Below are positions 23,304-32,466 of a stretch of 64,000 nt of DNA, piece by piece. The DNA comes from Planctomycetota bacterium. Its GTDB lineage: Bacteria; Planctomycetota; GCA-002687715; DRQF01. Both the position numbers and the translations under genes were made by a program. Positions within the stretch are counted from its first letter, which is position 1. The number at the start of each line of letters is the position of its first letter. The notes beneath the pieces are model-generated. The model saw only the letters and a list, made by a program, of their open reading frames with translations, did not search any database and had not been told where the DNA came from. Location: positions 3,784 through 67,783 of the forward strand of contig JACKGY010000013.1 of assembly GCA_020639295.1 (NCBI GenBank), written 5' to 3'.

Positions 23304-24743
23304 ATGAGCGAGGAACTCGAGACCTACCAGAGTCCGCTGGTCGAGCGCTATGCCAGCCGGGAGATGACCGCGCTGTTCTCGGCCCGGCGGAAGTTCGGGA
23401 CCTGGCGCCGGCTCTGGGTCGCCCTGGCGGAGGCGGAGGCCGAACTCGGCCTCGACATCAGGCCGGACCAGATCGAGGCCCTGCGCCGTTCGGTCGACGA
23501 CATCGACTTCGATCGGGCCCGGTCCTTCGAGGCGGAGCTGCGCCACGACGTGATGGCCCACGTCCATACCTGGCGCGAGCAGTGCCCCCAGGCCGGCGGC
23601 ATCATCCACCTCGGCGCCACCAGCTGCTACGTGACCGACAACACCGATGCGCTCCTCTTGCGCGAGGGTCTGGAGATCGTCCTGCGCCGGCTGCGGGCGG
23701 TGATCCGCAACCTCCGGGACTTCGCGCTCGCCCAGGCCGAACGGCCGACGGTCGGCTACACCCACTTCCAGCCGGCCCAGTTCACCACGGTCGGCAAGCG
23801 GGCCTCGCTCTGGCTCCAGGATCTGGTCCTCGACCACGAGGAGCTGGAACAGGCTCTCGGCTCGCTCCGCTTCCGGGGCGTGAAGGGCACCACCGGCACC
23901 CAGGACAGCTTCATGAAGCTCTTCGACGGCGACGAGGCCAAGGTCGAGGACCTCGACCGCCGGGTCACCGAGAAGATGGGCTTCGCGCGGCGCTTCATGG
24001 TCACCGGCCAGACCTACAGCCGGAAGATGGACAGTCGCGTCCTGTCGGCGCTGGCCGCGGTCGCGCAGAGCACGCACAAGTTCTCGAACGATCTGCGCCT
24101 GCTCTGCCACCTGCGCGAGATCGAGGAGCCTTTCGAGAGCAAGCAGATCGGGTCGTCGGCCATGGCCTACAAGCGCAACCCGATGCGCTCCGAGCGCATC
24201 GGCTCGCTCTCGCGTTGGCTGATCTCGATGTACGAGAACGCCGCCTACACCCAGGCGACCCAGTGGCTCGAGCGCAGCCTCGACGACTCCGCGAATCGCC
24301 GCCTGAGCATTCCCCAGGCTTTCCTGGCCGCCGACGCCATCCTGCTGATCGCCGCCAACGTCACCGCCGGCCTGGTCGTCCGCGACGCGGTCATCGACCG
24401 GCACCTCCGCGAGCACGTGCCCTTCATCGCCAGCGAGGAGCTGATGATGAAGGCGGCGCAGAAGGGCGGCGACCGCCAGGAGCTGCACGAGGTCATCCGC
24501 CGGCACGCGATCGCCGCGGCCGAGAAGATGAAGAACGAGGGCGGCGAGAACGACTTCCTCGAGCGCCTGATGGGCGACGCCGCCTTCTCGCTCGATCGCG
24601 CCGAGGCCGAGGCCCTGCTCGACCCGGCCCGCTTCATCGGCCGGGCGCCGAGCCAGGTGCGGGCCTTCGTCTCGACCGAGGTCGACCCGATCCTGGCCCG
24701 CTGGCCGGAGGAGTCGAAGGGGCGGGTCGAGCTCCGGGTCTGA
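23304..24743 (+). CDS. purB: Adenylosuccinate lyase
   Basis: 479 residues. PurB acts twice in purine synthesis, splitting fumarate from SAICAR and from adenylosuccinate. Family motifs: IIHLGATSCYVTDNTDALLL, PTVGYTHFQPAQFTTVGKRA, RGVKGTTGTQDSFMKLFDGD and the mobile signature loop IGSSAMAYKRNPMRSERIGS, which carries the catalytic Ser. It resembles the eukaryotic-type subgroup. ATG 23304 has GGAGGAGGAG immediately upstream; another in-frame ATG at 23289 precedes the RBS. Its stop overlaps the next start in TGATG, heading a long coupled run. Confidence 0.95.
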   Translation: MSEELETYQSPLVERYASREMTALFSARRKFGTWRRLWVALAEAEAELGLDIRPDQIEALRRSVDDIDFDRARSFEAELRHDVMAHVHTWREQCPQAGGIIHLGATSCYVTDNTDALLLREGLEIVLRRLRAVIRNLRDFALAQAERPTVGYTHFQPAQFTTVGKRASLWLQDLVLDHEELEQALGSLRFRGVKGTTGTQDSFMKLFDGDEAKVEDLDRRVTEKMGFARRFMVTGQTYSRKMDSRVLSALAAVAQSTHKFSNDLRLLCHLREIEEPFESKQIGSSAMAYKRNPMRSERIGSLSRWLISMYENAAYTQATQWLERSLDDSANRRLSIPQAFLAADAILLIAANVTAGLVVRDAVIDRHLREHVPFIASEELMMKAAQKGGDRQELHEVIRRHAIAAAEKMKNEGGENDFLERLMGDAAFSLDRAEAEALLDPARFIGRAPSQVRAFVSTEVDPILARWPEESKGRVELRV

Positions 24744-25633
24744 TGCGCGACGACCTGCCCCGACTCGGCCTCTCGACCTACTGGAACGGCGTCCGGCAAC
24801 CGGATCTCGGGGCCGCGGTCGACGAGATCGTCGGCCTCGGCCTGGGCCTGGTGGAGCTCGGCCTGCCCGAGGGGCCGGCCGCCGTCGACCGGGCGGCGAG
24901 CGCCCTCGATCGTCATCGTGCTCGTTGCCATGGAGTCTACCTGGCCCCTCCGGACCTGGAGCGTTTCCTCCAGCCGCACCTGCTCCAGATCGACGACCAG
25001 CTGCGCGAGCGGGCCGAGCGGCAGCTCGACCGGGCGATCGCCGCGGCGGCCCGGCTCCGGAGCCCGCGGGTCGCCCTGGCCCCCGGGAGCCTGCCGGTGG
25101 AATTCGAGGACCAGCGCCTGGCCGAACTCGACCAGGCCCTGGTGGCCGGCGACCGGCCCCGGGCCCACGAGCTCGCCGCCACCCTGGTCGCCGCCCGGGA
25201 CCGCCGGCGGGAGCAGGCCTGCGAGGATCTCTGCCGCCGCTTCCACGCCCTCGGCCGGCGTCATCCGGGCCTGCGCCTGGTGATCCTGCCCCGTGGCGAC
25301 CCCCTGGCGCTGCCCGATCTCGAGAGCTTCGGCTGGATCGCGGACGAACTGGGGGACCTGGTCTCGATCCGCCTCGACCTCGGCGAGCTCGCCAAGCGCG
25401 AGGCCCTGGGCCTGGAGTCGGTCGAAAGCTGGTTCGAAGCCTTCGAGAGCCGGGCTGACGCGATCTATCTGGCCGACTATCATGGCCTTGGAACCGATCT
25501 GCCGCCCGGGGCCGGAGTCCTCGGCGAGCGGATCTGGGCGCTGGGTCTGTCACCCCGGCTGCCGACGATATTGAAGCTCGATCCGGCATCGAGCAGATTG
25601 ACGGTCCAGGAGGCGTTGCGGCGCTGTCGCTGA
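24743..25633 (+). CDS. Xylose-isomerase-like TIM-barrel protein
   Basis: 296 residues. The alternating pattern LGLSTYWNGVRQPDLGAAVD, LGLGLVELGLPEGP, HGVYLAPPDLERFL, RVALAPGSLPVEFEDQRLAE, LRLVILPRGDPLALPDLESF and SIRLDLGELAKREA follows the sugar phosphate isomerase/epimerase barrel seen in AP endonuclease family 2. The usual metal ligands are only partly evident, so catalysis is uncertain. It starts one base inside the purB stop, so is translationally coupled. No substrate can be named. Confidence 0.62.
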   Translation: MRDDLPRLGLSTYWNGVRQPDLGAAVDEIVGLGLGLVELGLPEGPAAVDRAASALDRHRARCHGVYLAPPDLERFLQPHLLQIDDQLRERAERQLDRAIAAAARLRSPRVALAPGSLPVEFEDQRLAELDQALVAGDRPRAHELAATLVAARDRRREQACEDLCRRFHALGRRHPGLRLVILPRGDPLALPDLESFGWIADELGDLVSIRLDLGELAKREALGLESVESWFEAFESRADAIYLADYHGLGTDLPPGAGVLGERIWALGLSPRLPTILKLDPASSRLTVQEALRRCR

Positions 25634-25643
25634 GACCTCAGGG

Positions 25644-26762
25644 ATGACCGTGGCCGAGGGCCGGTCCAGGGAGTCGAGAGTCGAAGTCTTGACCAAGCCG
25701 AGCGAGCAGGCAACAGACCGGGACCGCGCAGCCAACCGGGGCTTCATCGACCCGGCGCGGCTGCACGAGGTCCTCGACGGTCACGACAACGTGCTCGTCT
25801 TCTGCCACATGAATCCCGACCCGGACAGCCTGGCGTCGGGGCTGGCGATGAAGCACCTCCTCGAGCGCCGCTTCGGCAAGACCGTCTTCCTCACCTACCG
25901 GGGGATCATCGGCCGGGCCCAGAACCGGGAGATGGTGCGCATCCTCCTCCCCGAGCTGAAGCGCTTCAGCCAGGTCGAGGAACTCGACTTCAGCGCCGCC
26001 GTCCTGGTGGACGCCCAGCCGCAGTTCGGCTTCAACCCCGAGGACCTGGCCGAGCAGGACGTTCCGGTCGTGGCCTGCGTCGACCACCATCCCTTCGTGG
26101 ACTCGACCCGCGATCTGCCCTACTTCGACGTCCGGCCCGACCTCGGCGCCACCTCGACCATCATGACCGAGTACCTGCGCCTGTTCAGCGTGGTTCCCTC
26201 GAGCTCGGTGGCGACGGCGCTCTACTACGGGATCAAGACCGACACGCTGGGACTCACCCGCAGGACCTCGGACCACGACCGCGCGGCCTACGAGTACCTG
26301 CTGCCCTTCGTCGATCACGAGAAGCTGATGGCGATCGAGTCGCCGCCGCTGACCCGGAGCTACTTCCGCGACCTGCGTGACGCCCTGCAGACGGCCCGGG
26401 TCTTCGGCAAGCTGGTCGTGACCCACATCGGTCGATTGCCCTATCCCGACATGGTCGCCGAGATCGCCGACCTCCTGCTCAAGGTCGAGGGCGTGAGCTG
26501 GTCGGTCTGCATGGGCCTCTTCGAGGGCCTGCTCTACGTCTCGGTGCGGACCGAGGACCCCGAGGGCGATGCCGGTGTCTTCATCCGTCAGGTGGTCGGC
26601 GACCTCGGCCAGGCGGGCGGGCACAACACCATGGCCGCGGCCCGGCTGCCGATCAGCGCCCAGGACGCGGCGGAGTACGGCGCCAAGCGCAACACCCTGA
26701 TGGCCCGCATGCTCGACCGACTCGACCTGACCGAGGTCGAGGGCGTCGACCTGGTGTCCTGA
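25644..26762 (+). CDS. DHH/DHHA1-family phosphoesterase
   Basis: 372 residues. The catalytic motifs of the DHH family are in order: LVFCHMNPDPDSLASGLAMK (motif I), AAVLVDAQPQF (motif II), VVACVDHHPFV (DHH motif), LGATSTIMTEYL and the C-terminal DHHA1 motif GQAGGHNTMAAARLPI. Relatives include NrnA oligoribonucleases and c-di-AMP phosphodiesterases (GdpP/PDE2 type), so it may degrade nanoRNA, pAp or linear dinucleotides. It lies directly before a TrkA-like gene. The same DHH-TrkA_N pairing is seen as a fusion in some bacteria, which supports a link to ion-transport control. Confidence 0.87.
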   Translation: MTVAEGRSRESRVEVLTKPSEQATDRDRAANRGFIDPARLHEVLDGHDNVLVFCHMNPDPDSLASGLAMKHLLERRFGKTVFLTYRGIIGRAQNREMVRILLPELKRFSQVEELDFSAAVLVDAQPQFGFNPEDLAEQDVPVVACVDHHPFVDSTRDLPYFDVRPDLGATSTIMTEYLRLFSVVPSSSVATALYYGIKTDTLGLTRRTSDHDRAAYEYLLPFVDHEKLMAIESPPLTRSYFRDLRDALQTARVFGKLVVTHIGRLPYPDMVAEIADLLLKVEGVSWSVCMGLFEGLLYVSVRTEDPEGDAGVFIRQVVGDLGQAGGHNTMAAARLPISAQDAAEYGAKRNTLMARMLDRLDLTEVEGVDLVS

Positions 26763-26764
26763 TC

Positions 26765-27433
26765 ATGGCCCACTTCCTCGTCATCGGGATGAACTCCTTC
26801 GGGCGCAACCTCGCCCGCGACCTGCTCGCCCGCGGCCACGAGGTCGTGGTCGTCGACCGCGACGTCGACCGCATCAACCGCATCCGCTACGACGTCCCGG
26901 ACGCGGTGCGTTTCGATGCCACCGATCGCGACGCCCTCGAGGCCTTCGACGTCAAGCGCTTCGATCACGTGGTCGTCTGCATGGGCCACCTCTTCGAGGC
27001 GGCCGAACGCGCCACCCTCGCCCTCATCGACGTCGGTGCCCGCGCCGTGACCAACCTGGCCACGACGCGCGGCCGCCGTGACATCCTGAGGGCGATCGGC
27101 GCCGATCGCGTCGTGGCGCCCGGGCTCGATCTCGCCCGCAATCTCGCCGTCGTCCTCAGCGAGAAGGAGATCATCAGCTTCGTCTATCTCGATCGCAGCC
27201 AGGGCATCGCCGAACTCGCCCTCAGCCGGCACCTCAACCTGACCCGCGAGTGGCCGGAACTCCTCGGCCCCGGCACCCGCACCATCGGCATCCGCCGCGC
27301 CGGACGACGCGACGAGGAGACGCCGATCGAGTGCAGCGAGCTGACCGGCGTGGTCCTCGAGGCCGGCGATCGCATCGTGGCCTTCGGGCCCCCCGAGCTG
27401 ATCGCCGAGCGGGCCAGGAAGCTCGGGCTGTGA
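26765..27433 (+). CDS. TrkA/KtrA-like regulator of K+ transport (RCK_N-RCK_C)
   Basis: 222 residues. An N-terminal Rossmann fold begins with FLVIGMNSFGRNLARDLLAR (a GxNxxG variant of the nucleotide loop), followed by EVVVVDRDVDRINRI and FDHVVVCMGHLFEAAERATL. The C-terminal RCK_C part reads ELTGVVLEAGDRIVAFGPPE. Such cytosolic subunits bind ATP/ADP or NAD and gate TrkH/KtrB channels. No TrkH is in the window. The start is two bases after the DHH phosphoesterase stop; the stop overlaps the next gene in GTGA. Confidence 0.9.
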   Translation: MAHFLVIGMNSFGRNLARDLLARGHEVVVVDRDVDRINRIRYDVPDAVRFDATDRDALEAFDVKRFDHVVVCMGHLFEAAERATLALIDVGARAVTNLATTRGRRDILRAIGADRVVAPGLDLARNLAVVLSEKEIISFVYLDRSQGIAELALSRHLNLTREWPELLGPGTRTIGIRRAGRRDEETPIECSELTGVVLEAGDRIVAFGPPELIAERARKLGL

Positions 27434-28614
27434 AACCGCTGCAGGGCCTCCTCGTCCTCGATCTCTCGCGCGTCCTGGCCGGGCCCTTCTGCACCATGCG
27501 GCTGGCCGACCTCGGCGCCGACGTCATCAAGGTCGAGTCACCCGAGGGCGATCCGACCCGACGGTTCGGACCACCCTTCCTTGCCGCCGAATCGCCCTAC
27601 TTCATGTCCTTCAACCGCGGCAAGCGGTCGATCGCGCTCGATCTCAAGACCGCCAGCGGGCGTGGCTTCGTCGAGCGCGTCCTCGAGCGCGCCGACGTCC
27701 TGGTCGACAACTTCCGTCCGGGCGTGCTGGAACGCCTCGGTCTCGGCGAGGACCGGCGCCGCCAACTGAATCCGCGGCTGATCCAGGTCACCATCACCGG
27801 CTATGGACCCGAGAGCCCGCGTCATGCCGATGCGGCCTTCGACCTGGCGATCCAGGCCGAGAGCGGCCTCATGGCGATGACCGGAGAGCCCGACAGCGAA
27901 CCGGTGCGGACGCCGATCAGCATCGCCGATCTCGCCGCCAGCGCGGCCGCGATCGAAGCCGTCCTCGCCGCGCTCTTCCGGCGCGAGCGCACGGGGGAGG
28001 GGGCCCGGATCGAGGTCTCGCTGCTCGAGTCGTTGATCGCCATCTTCGGCTATCAGGCCCAGAGTCCGCTCGCCACCGGGCTCGCTCCCGAGCGGATGGG
28101 GCACCGGCACCCGAATCTCATGCCCTACCAGGCCTTCGCCACGCGCGACGGATTCCTCGTGCTCGCGGTCGGCACCGACGAGCAGTGGCGGCGGCTGATC
28201 GCGGTCGAGGGACTGCCCGGAGCCGAACTCGATCGCCCCGAGTGGACCCGCAACGCCGGTCGCGTCCGTGATCGGGAGCGGATCGAGGCCCTGATCGCGA
28301 CGGCCTTCGTCCTTCAGGACGGCGAGACCTGGCGCCGACGGCTGCTCGCCGCCGACGTGCCCTTCGGCATGGTCCGCGACGTCGTCCAGGCCCTCGACGA
28401 GCTGCGTGCCCAGGACTCGAGCTTCCTCCGTCAGGTCCGGCACGCCACCCTCGGGGAGGTCGAGATGACGACCGGGCCGATCATGATCGCCGGCGAGGGG
28501 CGGCAGGTCGCTGAGCTCGCGCCTCCGGTGCTCGACCAGCATCACGACGAGCTCCTGGTCGAGTTCGCCCGCGATGCCGAGGAACTCGCGCGCTGGCGGA
28601 GCGAGACCCGATGA
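27430..28614 (+). CDS. Family III CoA-transferase (CaiB/BaiF/Frc)
   Basis: 394 residues. GTG 27430 overlaps the previous stop. N-terminal LQGLLVLDLSRVLAGPFCTM, RLADLGADVIKVESPEGDPT and FNRGKRSIALDL are diagnostic. The catalytic Asp that forms the acyl anhydride lies in AAFDLAIQAESGLMAMTGEP. The family moves CoA between carboxylic acids (formyl-CoA, carnitine, succinate and others). The acceptor cannot be inferred. It is embedded in an operon of unrelated metabolic genes. Confidence 0.9.
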   Translation: MKPLQGLLVLDLSRVLAGPFCTMRLADLGADVIKVESPEGDPTRRFGPPFLAAESPYFMSFNRGKRSIALDLKTASGRGFVERVLERADVLVDNFRPGVLERLGLGEDRRRQLNPRLIQVTITGYGPESPRHADAAFDLAIQAESGLMAMTGEPDSEPVRTPISIADLAASAAAIEAVLAALFRRERTGEGARIEVSLLESLIAIFGYQAQSPLATGLAPERMGHRHPNLMPYQAFATRDGFLVLAVGTDEQWRRLIAVEGLPGAELDRPEWTRNAGRVRDRERIEALIATAFVLQDGETWRRRLLAADVPFGMVRDVVQALDELRAQDSSFLRQVRHATLGEVEMTTGPIMIAGEGRQVAELAPPVLDQHHDELLVEFARDAEELARWRSETR

Positions 28615-29957
28615 TCTTCCAGGGCGCGACCATCCTGAGCATGGGCCCGGGCGCGGAGCCGCTGCAGGGCGACCTGCGCGTGGTCGATGGGCGGATCGCC
28701 GAGATCGCGCCGGCCATCCTCCACGCCGGGTCGGCCGAGGAGCGGATCGACGCGCGGGGCTGCATCATCATGCCGGGCCTGGTCCAGGCCCACGTCCATC
28801 TCTGTCAGACGCTGTTCCGCAACATGGCGGACGACATGGAGCTCCTGGACTGGCTGCGCCGGCGGATCTGGCCCTTCGAGGCCTGGCACGACGCCGAGTC
28901 GATGGCGGTCTCCGCGCGGCTCGGACTCTGGGAGCTGATCGCCGGCGGGACCACCGCGATCCTCGACATGGGCAGCGTCCGGCACACGGACGAGCTGTTC
29001 GCGGCCGCCGAGGACTCGGGCATCCGCTACGTCGGCGGCAAGTGCCTGATGGACCACGACGACGGCCAGGTACCGGCCGGCCTGCTCGAGGACGCCGCGG
29101 CCGGCCTCGCCGAGAGCCGTCGCCTGATCGAGCGCTGGCAGGGCGCCGCCGATGGCCGGATCGGTTACGCCCTGGCCCCGCGTTTCGCGGTGAGCTGCAG
29201 CGATGCCTGTCTCGAGGGCGTGGCGGCCCTGGCCCGCGAGCGTGGCGTCGGCATCCACACCCACGCCTCCGAGAACCTCGGCGAGATCGCCGAGGTCAAG
29301 CGCCGCAGCGGCCGCGACAACGTCCGCCACCTGGATGCCTGCGGTCTGCTCGGTCCGCGGAGCGTCCTGGCCCACTGCATCCATCTCCAGGACGGCGAGG
29401 CCGAACTCCTGCGTGATCGCGGGGCCCACGTCGCCCATTGCCCATCCAGCAACATGAAGCTGGCCTCCGGATTCGCGCGCGTGCCGGAGTTGCTCGAGCT
29501 GGGCGTGAACGTCGCGCTCGGCGCCGACGGCGCCCCCTGCAACAACCGCCTCGACGCCTTCCGCGAGATGCAGCTCGCCGGCCTGATCCACAAGCCTCGC
29601 TACGGTCCCCGCGCGCTGCCGGCGCGCCGGGTGCTGGAGATGGCGACGCTCGGCGGCGCCCGGGCCCTGGGCCTCGATCGGGAGATCGGCAGCCTCGAGC
29701 CGGGCAAGAGCGCCGACCTGATCGTGCTGGCGCCGACCGCGCCCGATCAGGTCGTGGCCGGTTCGCCGGAGGCGGCCGTCGTCTTCAGCCTCGGCCGCGA
29801 GGCCGTCCGCGACGTCATGGTCGCCGGCCGGTTCCTGAAGCGCGACTTCCAGTTGCTCACGATCGCCGCCGACCGGGTCGTAGCCGGCGCCCGCAAGGCC
29901 TGGGCGCGGTTGGCCCGGGCCTTTCCCGATCTCGCCGAGGAGAGCCGAGACGCATGA
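28611..29957 (+). CDS. Metal-dependent amidohydrolase (TRZ/ATZ/MtaD-like deaminase)
   Basis: 448 residues. Metal-site motifs are complete: PGLVQAHVHLCQTLFRNMAD (HxH), GIHTHASENLGEI (His), SVLAHCIHL (His) and ALGADGAPCNNRLDAFREMQ (Asp). The end RALGLDREIGSLEPGKSADL is typical of this superfamily. Members deaminate purines or S-adenosylhomocysteine/5'-methylthioadenosine, or dechlorinate triazines. Being beside purB, tdk and thiD a purine or nucleoside-derived substrate is plausible, but this is inference. ATGA overlaps exist at both ends. Confidence 0.87.
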   Translation: MIFQGATILSMGPGAEPLQGDLRVVDGRIAEIAPAILHAGSAEERIDARGCIIMPGLVQAHVHLCQTLFRNMADDMELLDWLRRRIWPFEAWHDAESMAVSARLGLWELIAGGTTAILDMGSVRHTDELFAAAEDSGIRYVGGKCLMDHDDGQVPAGLLEDAAAGLAESRRLIERWQGAADGRIGYALAPRFAVSCSDACLEGVAALARERGVGIHTHASENLGEIAEVKRRSGRDNVRHLDACGLLGPRSVLAHCIHLQDGEAELLRDRGAHVAHCPSSNMKLASGFARVPELLELGVNVALGADGAPCNNRLDAFREMQLAGLIHKPRYGPRALPARRVLEMATLGGARALGLDREIGSLEPGKSADLIVLAPTAPDQVVAGSPEAAVVFSLGREAVRDVMVAGRFLKRDFQLLTIAADRVVAGARKAWARLARAFPDLAEESRDA

Positions 29958-30544
29958 TTCACCAGCACCCGCCCGGCACCGGCTGGATCGAGGTCATCTG
30001 TGGCCCGATGTTCAGCGGCAAGACCGAGGAACTCATCCGTCGGATCCACCGGGCCCGCTACGCGCGGCAGAAGGTGCAGATCTTCAAGCCGGCCATCGAC
30101 GTCCGCTATGACCAGACCAAGGTCGTCTCGCACAACGGGCGCGAGATCCCGTCGTCGACCATCGATCAGGCGGCGGAGATCTTCGATCTCCTCGACCCGG
30201 AATCCCGGGTCGTCGCCATCGACGAGGCCCAGTTCCTCGACACCGATACCGTGCGGGTCGCGCGCGTCCTGGCGGGGGAGGGGCGCCGGGTCATCGTCGC
30301 CGGACTCGACCAGGATTACCGGGGACAGCCCTTCGAGACCATGATGCTGATGATGGTCGAGGCCGAGTACGTGACCAAGAACATGGCCATCTGCCTGGTC
30401 TGCGGCGCGCCGGCCCATCGCAATCAGCGCCTGATCGAGGCCTCGGGGCGGGTCATCCTGGGCAGCGAGGCCGAGTACGAGGCGCGCTGCCGGCGCTGCT
30501 TCAAGCCGCTCAAGGCCGAGGAAGACCTCCTGTTCGAGGCATGA
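29954..30544 (+). CDS. tdk: Thymidine kinase (type II)
   Basis: 196 residues. The enzyme phosphorylates thymidine to dTMP for pyrimidine salvage. The P-loop reads CGPMFSGKTEELIRR, the Walker B motif VVAIDEAQFLD, and the lasso/zinc region CLVCGAPAHRNQRL with CRRCF provides four Cys ligands. GLDQDYRGQPFETM is the family's substrate loop. Length and order of motifs are normal. It overlaps both neighbours by four bases. Confidence 0.95.
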   Translation: MIHQHPPGTGWIEVICGPMFSGKTEELIRRIHRARYARQKVQIFKPAIDVRYDQTKVVSHNGREIPSSTIDQAAEIFDLLDPESRVVAIDEAQFLDTDTVRVARVLAGEGRRVIVAGLDQDYRGQPFETMMLMMVEAEYVTKNMAICLVCGAPAHRNQRLIEASGRVILGSEAEYEARCRRCFKPLKAEEDLLFEA

Positions 30545-31329
30545 AGCTCGCGCTGACCATCGCCGGTTCCGATCCGACCGGGGCGGCCGGTCTCGAGGCC
30601 GATCTGCGGGTCTTCCAGAGCCTCGGCCTGCACGGCATGGCGGTGGCCACGGCCCTGACCGTCCAGGACTCCGGCCGCGTCCACGAGGCCGGAGTCCTCG
30701 ACGCCGACCTGGTCCTGCGTCGCCTCGACGTCCTGCTCGCCGATCTGGTTCCGGACCTGGTCAAGGTCGGGATGCTCGGCAGCGCCGACATCGTGGCCGG
30801 ATTGGCGCCTCGCCTCGCCTCCCTGCCGAAGGGGACGCCGATCGTGGTGGACCCGGTCCTGGCGTCGTCGTCGGGGCGCCCGCTCCTCGAGCCGGCGGGC
30901 CTCGTCCGGCTACGCGACGAGATCCTGCCCCTGGCCCGGGCGATCTGTCCCAATCGGCGCGAGGCCGCGCTCCTCCTCGGCCGCGAGGACGAGCCGGCCG
31001 CGCTCGCTCGCGACCTCGCCCGGTTCGGTCCCCGGCTGGTCGTCGTGACCGGCGGAGACGCGGCTGAACCAATGGTCCGGGATTTCGTCTGCAGCGATGG
31101 CGAGCTGATCGAGCTGACGGCGGAGCGCCTTCCCGGTCCCTCGCCACACGGCACCGGCTGCACCTTCGCCTCGGCGCTCGCGGCCCATCTCCTCGAGGGC
31201 CGCGGGGCCGTGGAGGCGGTGCGGCGGGCACGTGACTACGCGCGCTCGGCCATCGCCGGGGCGAGGACTCTCTCGCGTGGCGGCGGCAGACCCCTGCCCC
31301 GACTGAAAGGAGTGGACGATGACGACTGA
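30541..31329 (+). CDS. thiD: Hydroxymethylpyrimidine/phosphomethylpyrimidine kinase
   Basis: 262 residues. ThiD phosphorylates HMP and HMP-P in thiamine synthesis. It is a ribokinase-fold enzyme: ALTIAGSDPTGAAGLEADLR at the N-terminus, PDLVKVGMLGSADIV, TPIVVDPVLASSSGRPLL, and the anion-hole/catalytic loop SPHGTGCTFASALAAHLLEG. No TPP riboswitch is seen in front of this run, and no other thi gene is here. A pyridoxal kinase activity is also known in the family. Confidence 0.9.
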   Translation: MKLALTIAGSDPTGAAGLEADLRVFQSLGLHGMAVATALTVQDSGRVHEAGVLDADLVLRRLDVLLADLVPDLVKVGMLGSADIVAGLAPRLASLPKGTPIVVDPVLASSSGRPLLEPAGLVRLRDEILPLARAICPNRREAALLLGREDEPAALARDLARFGPRLVVVTGGDAAEPMVRDFVCSDGELIELTAERLPGPSPHGTGCTFASALAAHLLEGRGAVEAVRRARDYARSAIAGARTLSRGGGRPLPRLKGVDDDD

Positions 31330-31894
31330 GAAGAAGGAGGTTCGGCCCGGGTCGGCGCGCGCGCGCCTGGAGGCCTTCGAGCGCGAGCAGAAGGGCAAGA
31401 AGTCGCTCTATGTCCGCTTCGCCGTGGTCCTCGGCCTCTTGCTTCTGGTGGTCGTGATCCAGCAGCTGATCAAGACCAAGGCCCCGGACCGGAGCTGGAT
31501 CGAGCTGCCGAAGTCGGTCGCCTACCTGGCCCGTGAGGGCAAGTGGGAGGCGCTCGCCGCGGCGCTCGACGACGAGATCGAACTGCAGGGTGTTCCCGCC
31601 GGCAGCAAGGGCGAGCTCCTGAACCTGATTCGCAGCCACGCGGAGGAGGGACTCGGCGCCTACGCCACCGACCCGCATCACTGGGACCAGAAGGGTGGTC
31701 AGGTGCTGGTCGACTTCTGGATCATCTGGTCGCGCGGCGACATCGAGCGCGCGGCGACGGTGCCGCTGGTCCAGACCTGGCTGGTGCAGGCCCTGCTCGT
31801 CCGCGACGGCGGCGACTGGAAGGTAAGAAAGCTGCTCGTTCGCGAGACGCTGGCCCCCGGGGGGGCGCCGCTCGGCGATCTGCTCGACCACTGA
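31319..31894 (+). CDS. Single-pass membrane protein of unknown function
   Basis: 191 residues. A short charged cytoplasmic head (TEKKEVRPGSARARLEAFER) precedes one membrane helix, YVRFAVVLGLLLLVVVIQQL. The remaining 140 residues are predicted periplasmic and end with VQALLVRDGGDWKVRKLLVR, a beta-rich pattern reminiscent of NTF2/SnoaL-like domains, though I cannot confirm that. It begins 11 bases inside thiD with AAAGGAG upstream, so it is the last gene of the coupled run. Confidence 0.65.
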   Translation: MTTEKKEVRPGSARARLEAFEREQKGKKSLYVRFAVVLGLLLLVVVIQQLIKTKAPDRSWIELPKSVAYLAREGKWEALAAALDDEIELQGVPAGSKGELLNLIRSHAEEGLGAYATDPHHWDQKGGQVLVDFWIIWSRGDIERAATVPLVQTWLVQALLVRDGGDWKVRKLLVRETLAPGGAPLGDLLDH

Positions 31895-31962
31895 CCCCGG
31901 CGGGCCACTTGACCCGCCGAGCGCCAGCGGAGAGACTCCGGTCGGAGCGGCGGAGATTCTCG

Positions 31963-32394
31963 ATGTACAAGTCCATCATCGCCTGCATGGTCGCGGCCGC
32001 GGCCCTGTCCGGCTGCAGCGTTTCCAGCCACAGCCATCGCAACGTCGCCTACGAGGTGGTCGAGGTCGAGGGCTATGGCAGCCAGACCCTGACCCAGCTC
32101 TTCCTGGTCCTGGACAACGGCAAGAAGCGGATCTCGGCGGAGGACTTCGACCTCTTCGTCGAACGCGAGATCGTCAGTCGATTCCCGGACGGCTTCCACA
32201 TCGCCCGGGGCGACGGTCACTGGCGCCGGAGTTCGTCGAATCGCAGCCAGGTCGGCGACAGCCGCGTGGTCTTCATCGTCCACGACGGCAAGGCCGACGC
32301 GCTGGCGCGGATCGACGAGATCATGAGTCGGTTCCGGGACAGCTTCGGGATGGCCATGGAACTCCGGGTCGACACGCCCGCCCGGATCCGTTGA
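31963..32394 (+). CDS. DUF3574-like lipoprotein
   Basis: 143 residues. The lipoprotein signal peptide MYKSIIACMVAAAALSGC ends in a lipobox with Cys 18. The body matches the DUF3574 layout: TLTQLFLVLDNGKKRISAED, FDLFVEREIVSRFPDGFHIA, SRVVFIVHDGKADALARIDE and a final MELRVDTPARIR. ATG 31963 is chosen because it begins the lipoprotein signal. The function of DUF3574 is unknown. Confidence 0.75.
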   Translation: MYKSIIACMVAAAALSGCSVSSHSHRNVAYEVVEVEGYGSQTLTQLFLVLDNGKKRISAEDFDLFVEREIVSRFPDGFHIARGDGHWRRSSSNRSQVGDSRVVFIVHDGKADALARIDEIMSRFRDSFGMAMELRVDTPARIR

Positions 32395-32466
32395 CCCGAG
32401 CCCGGACCGAAGGGACCGACTCCGGCCCGCTTCGTTCGCCGTCGCGACGGGAGCGAGGCGGGCTTC

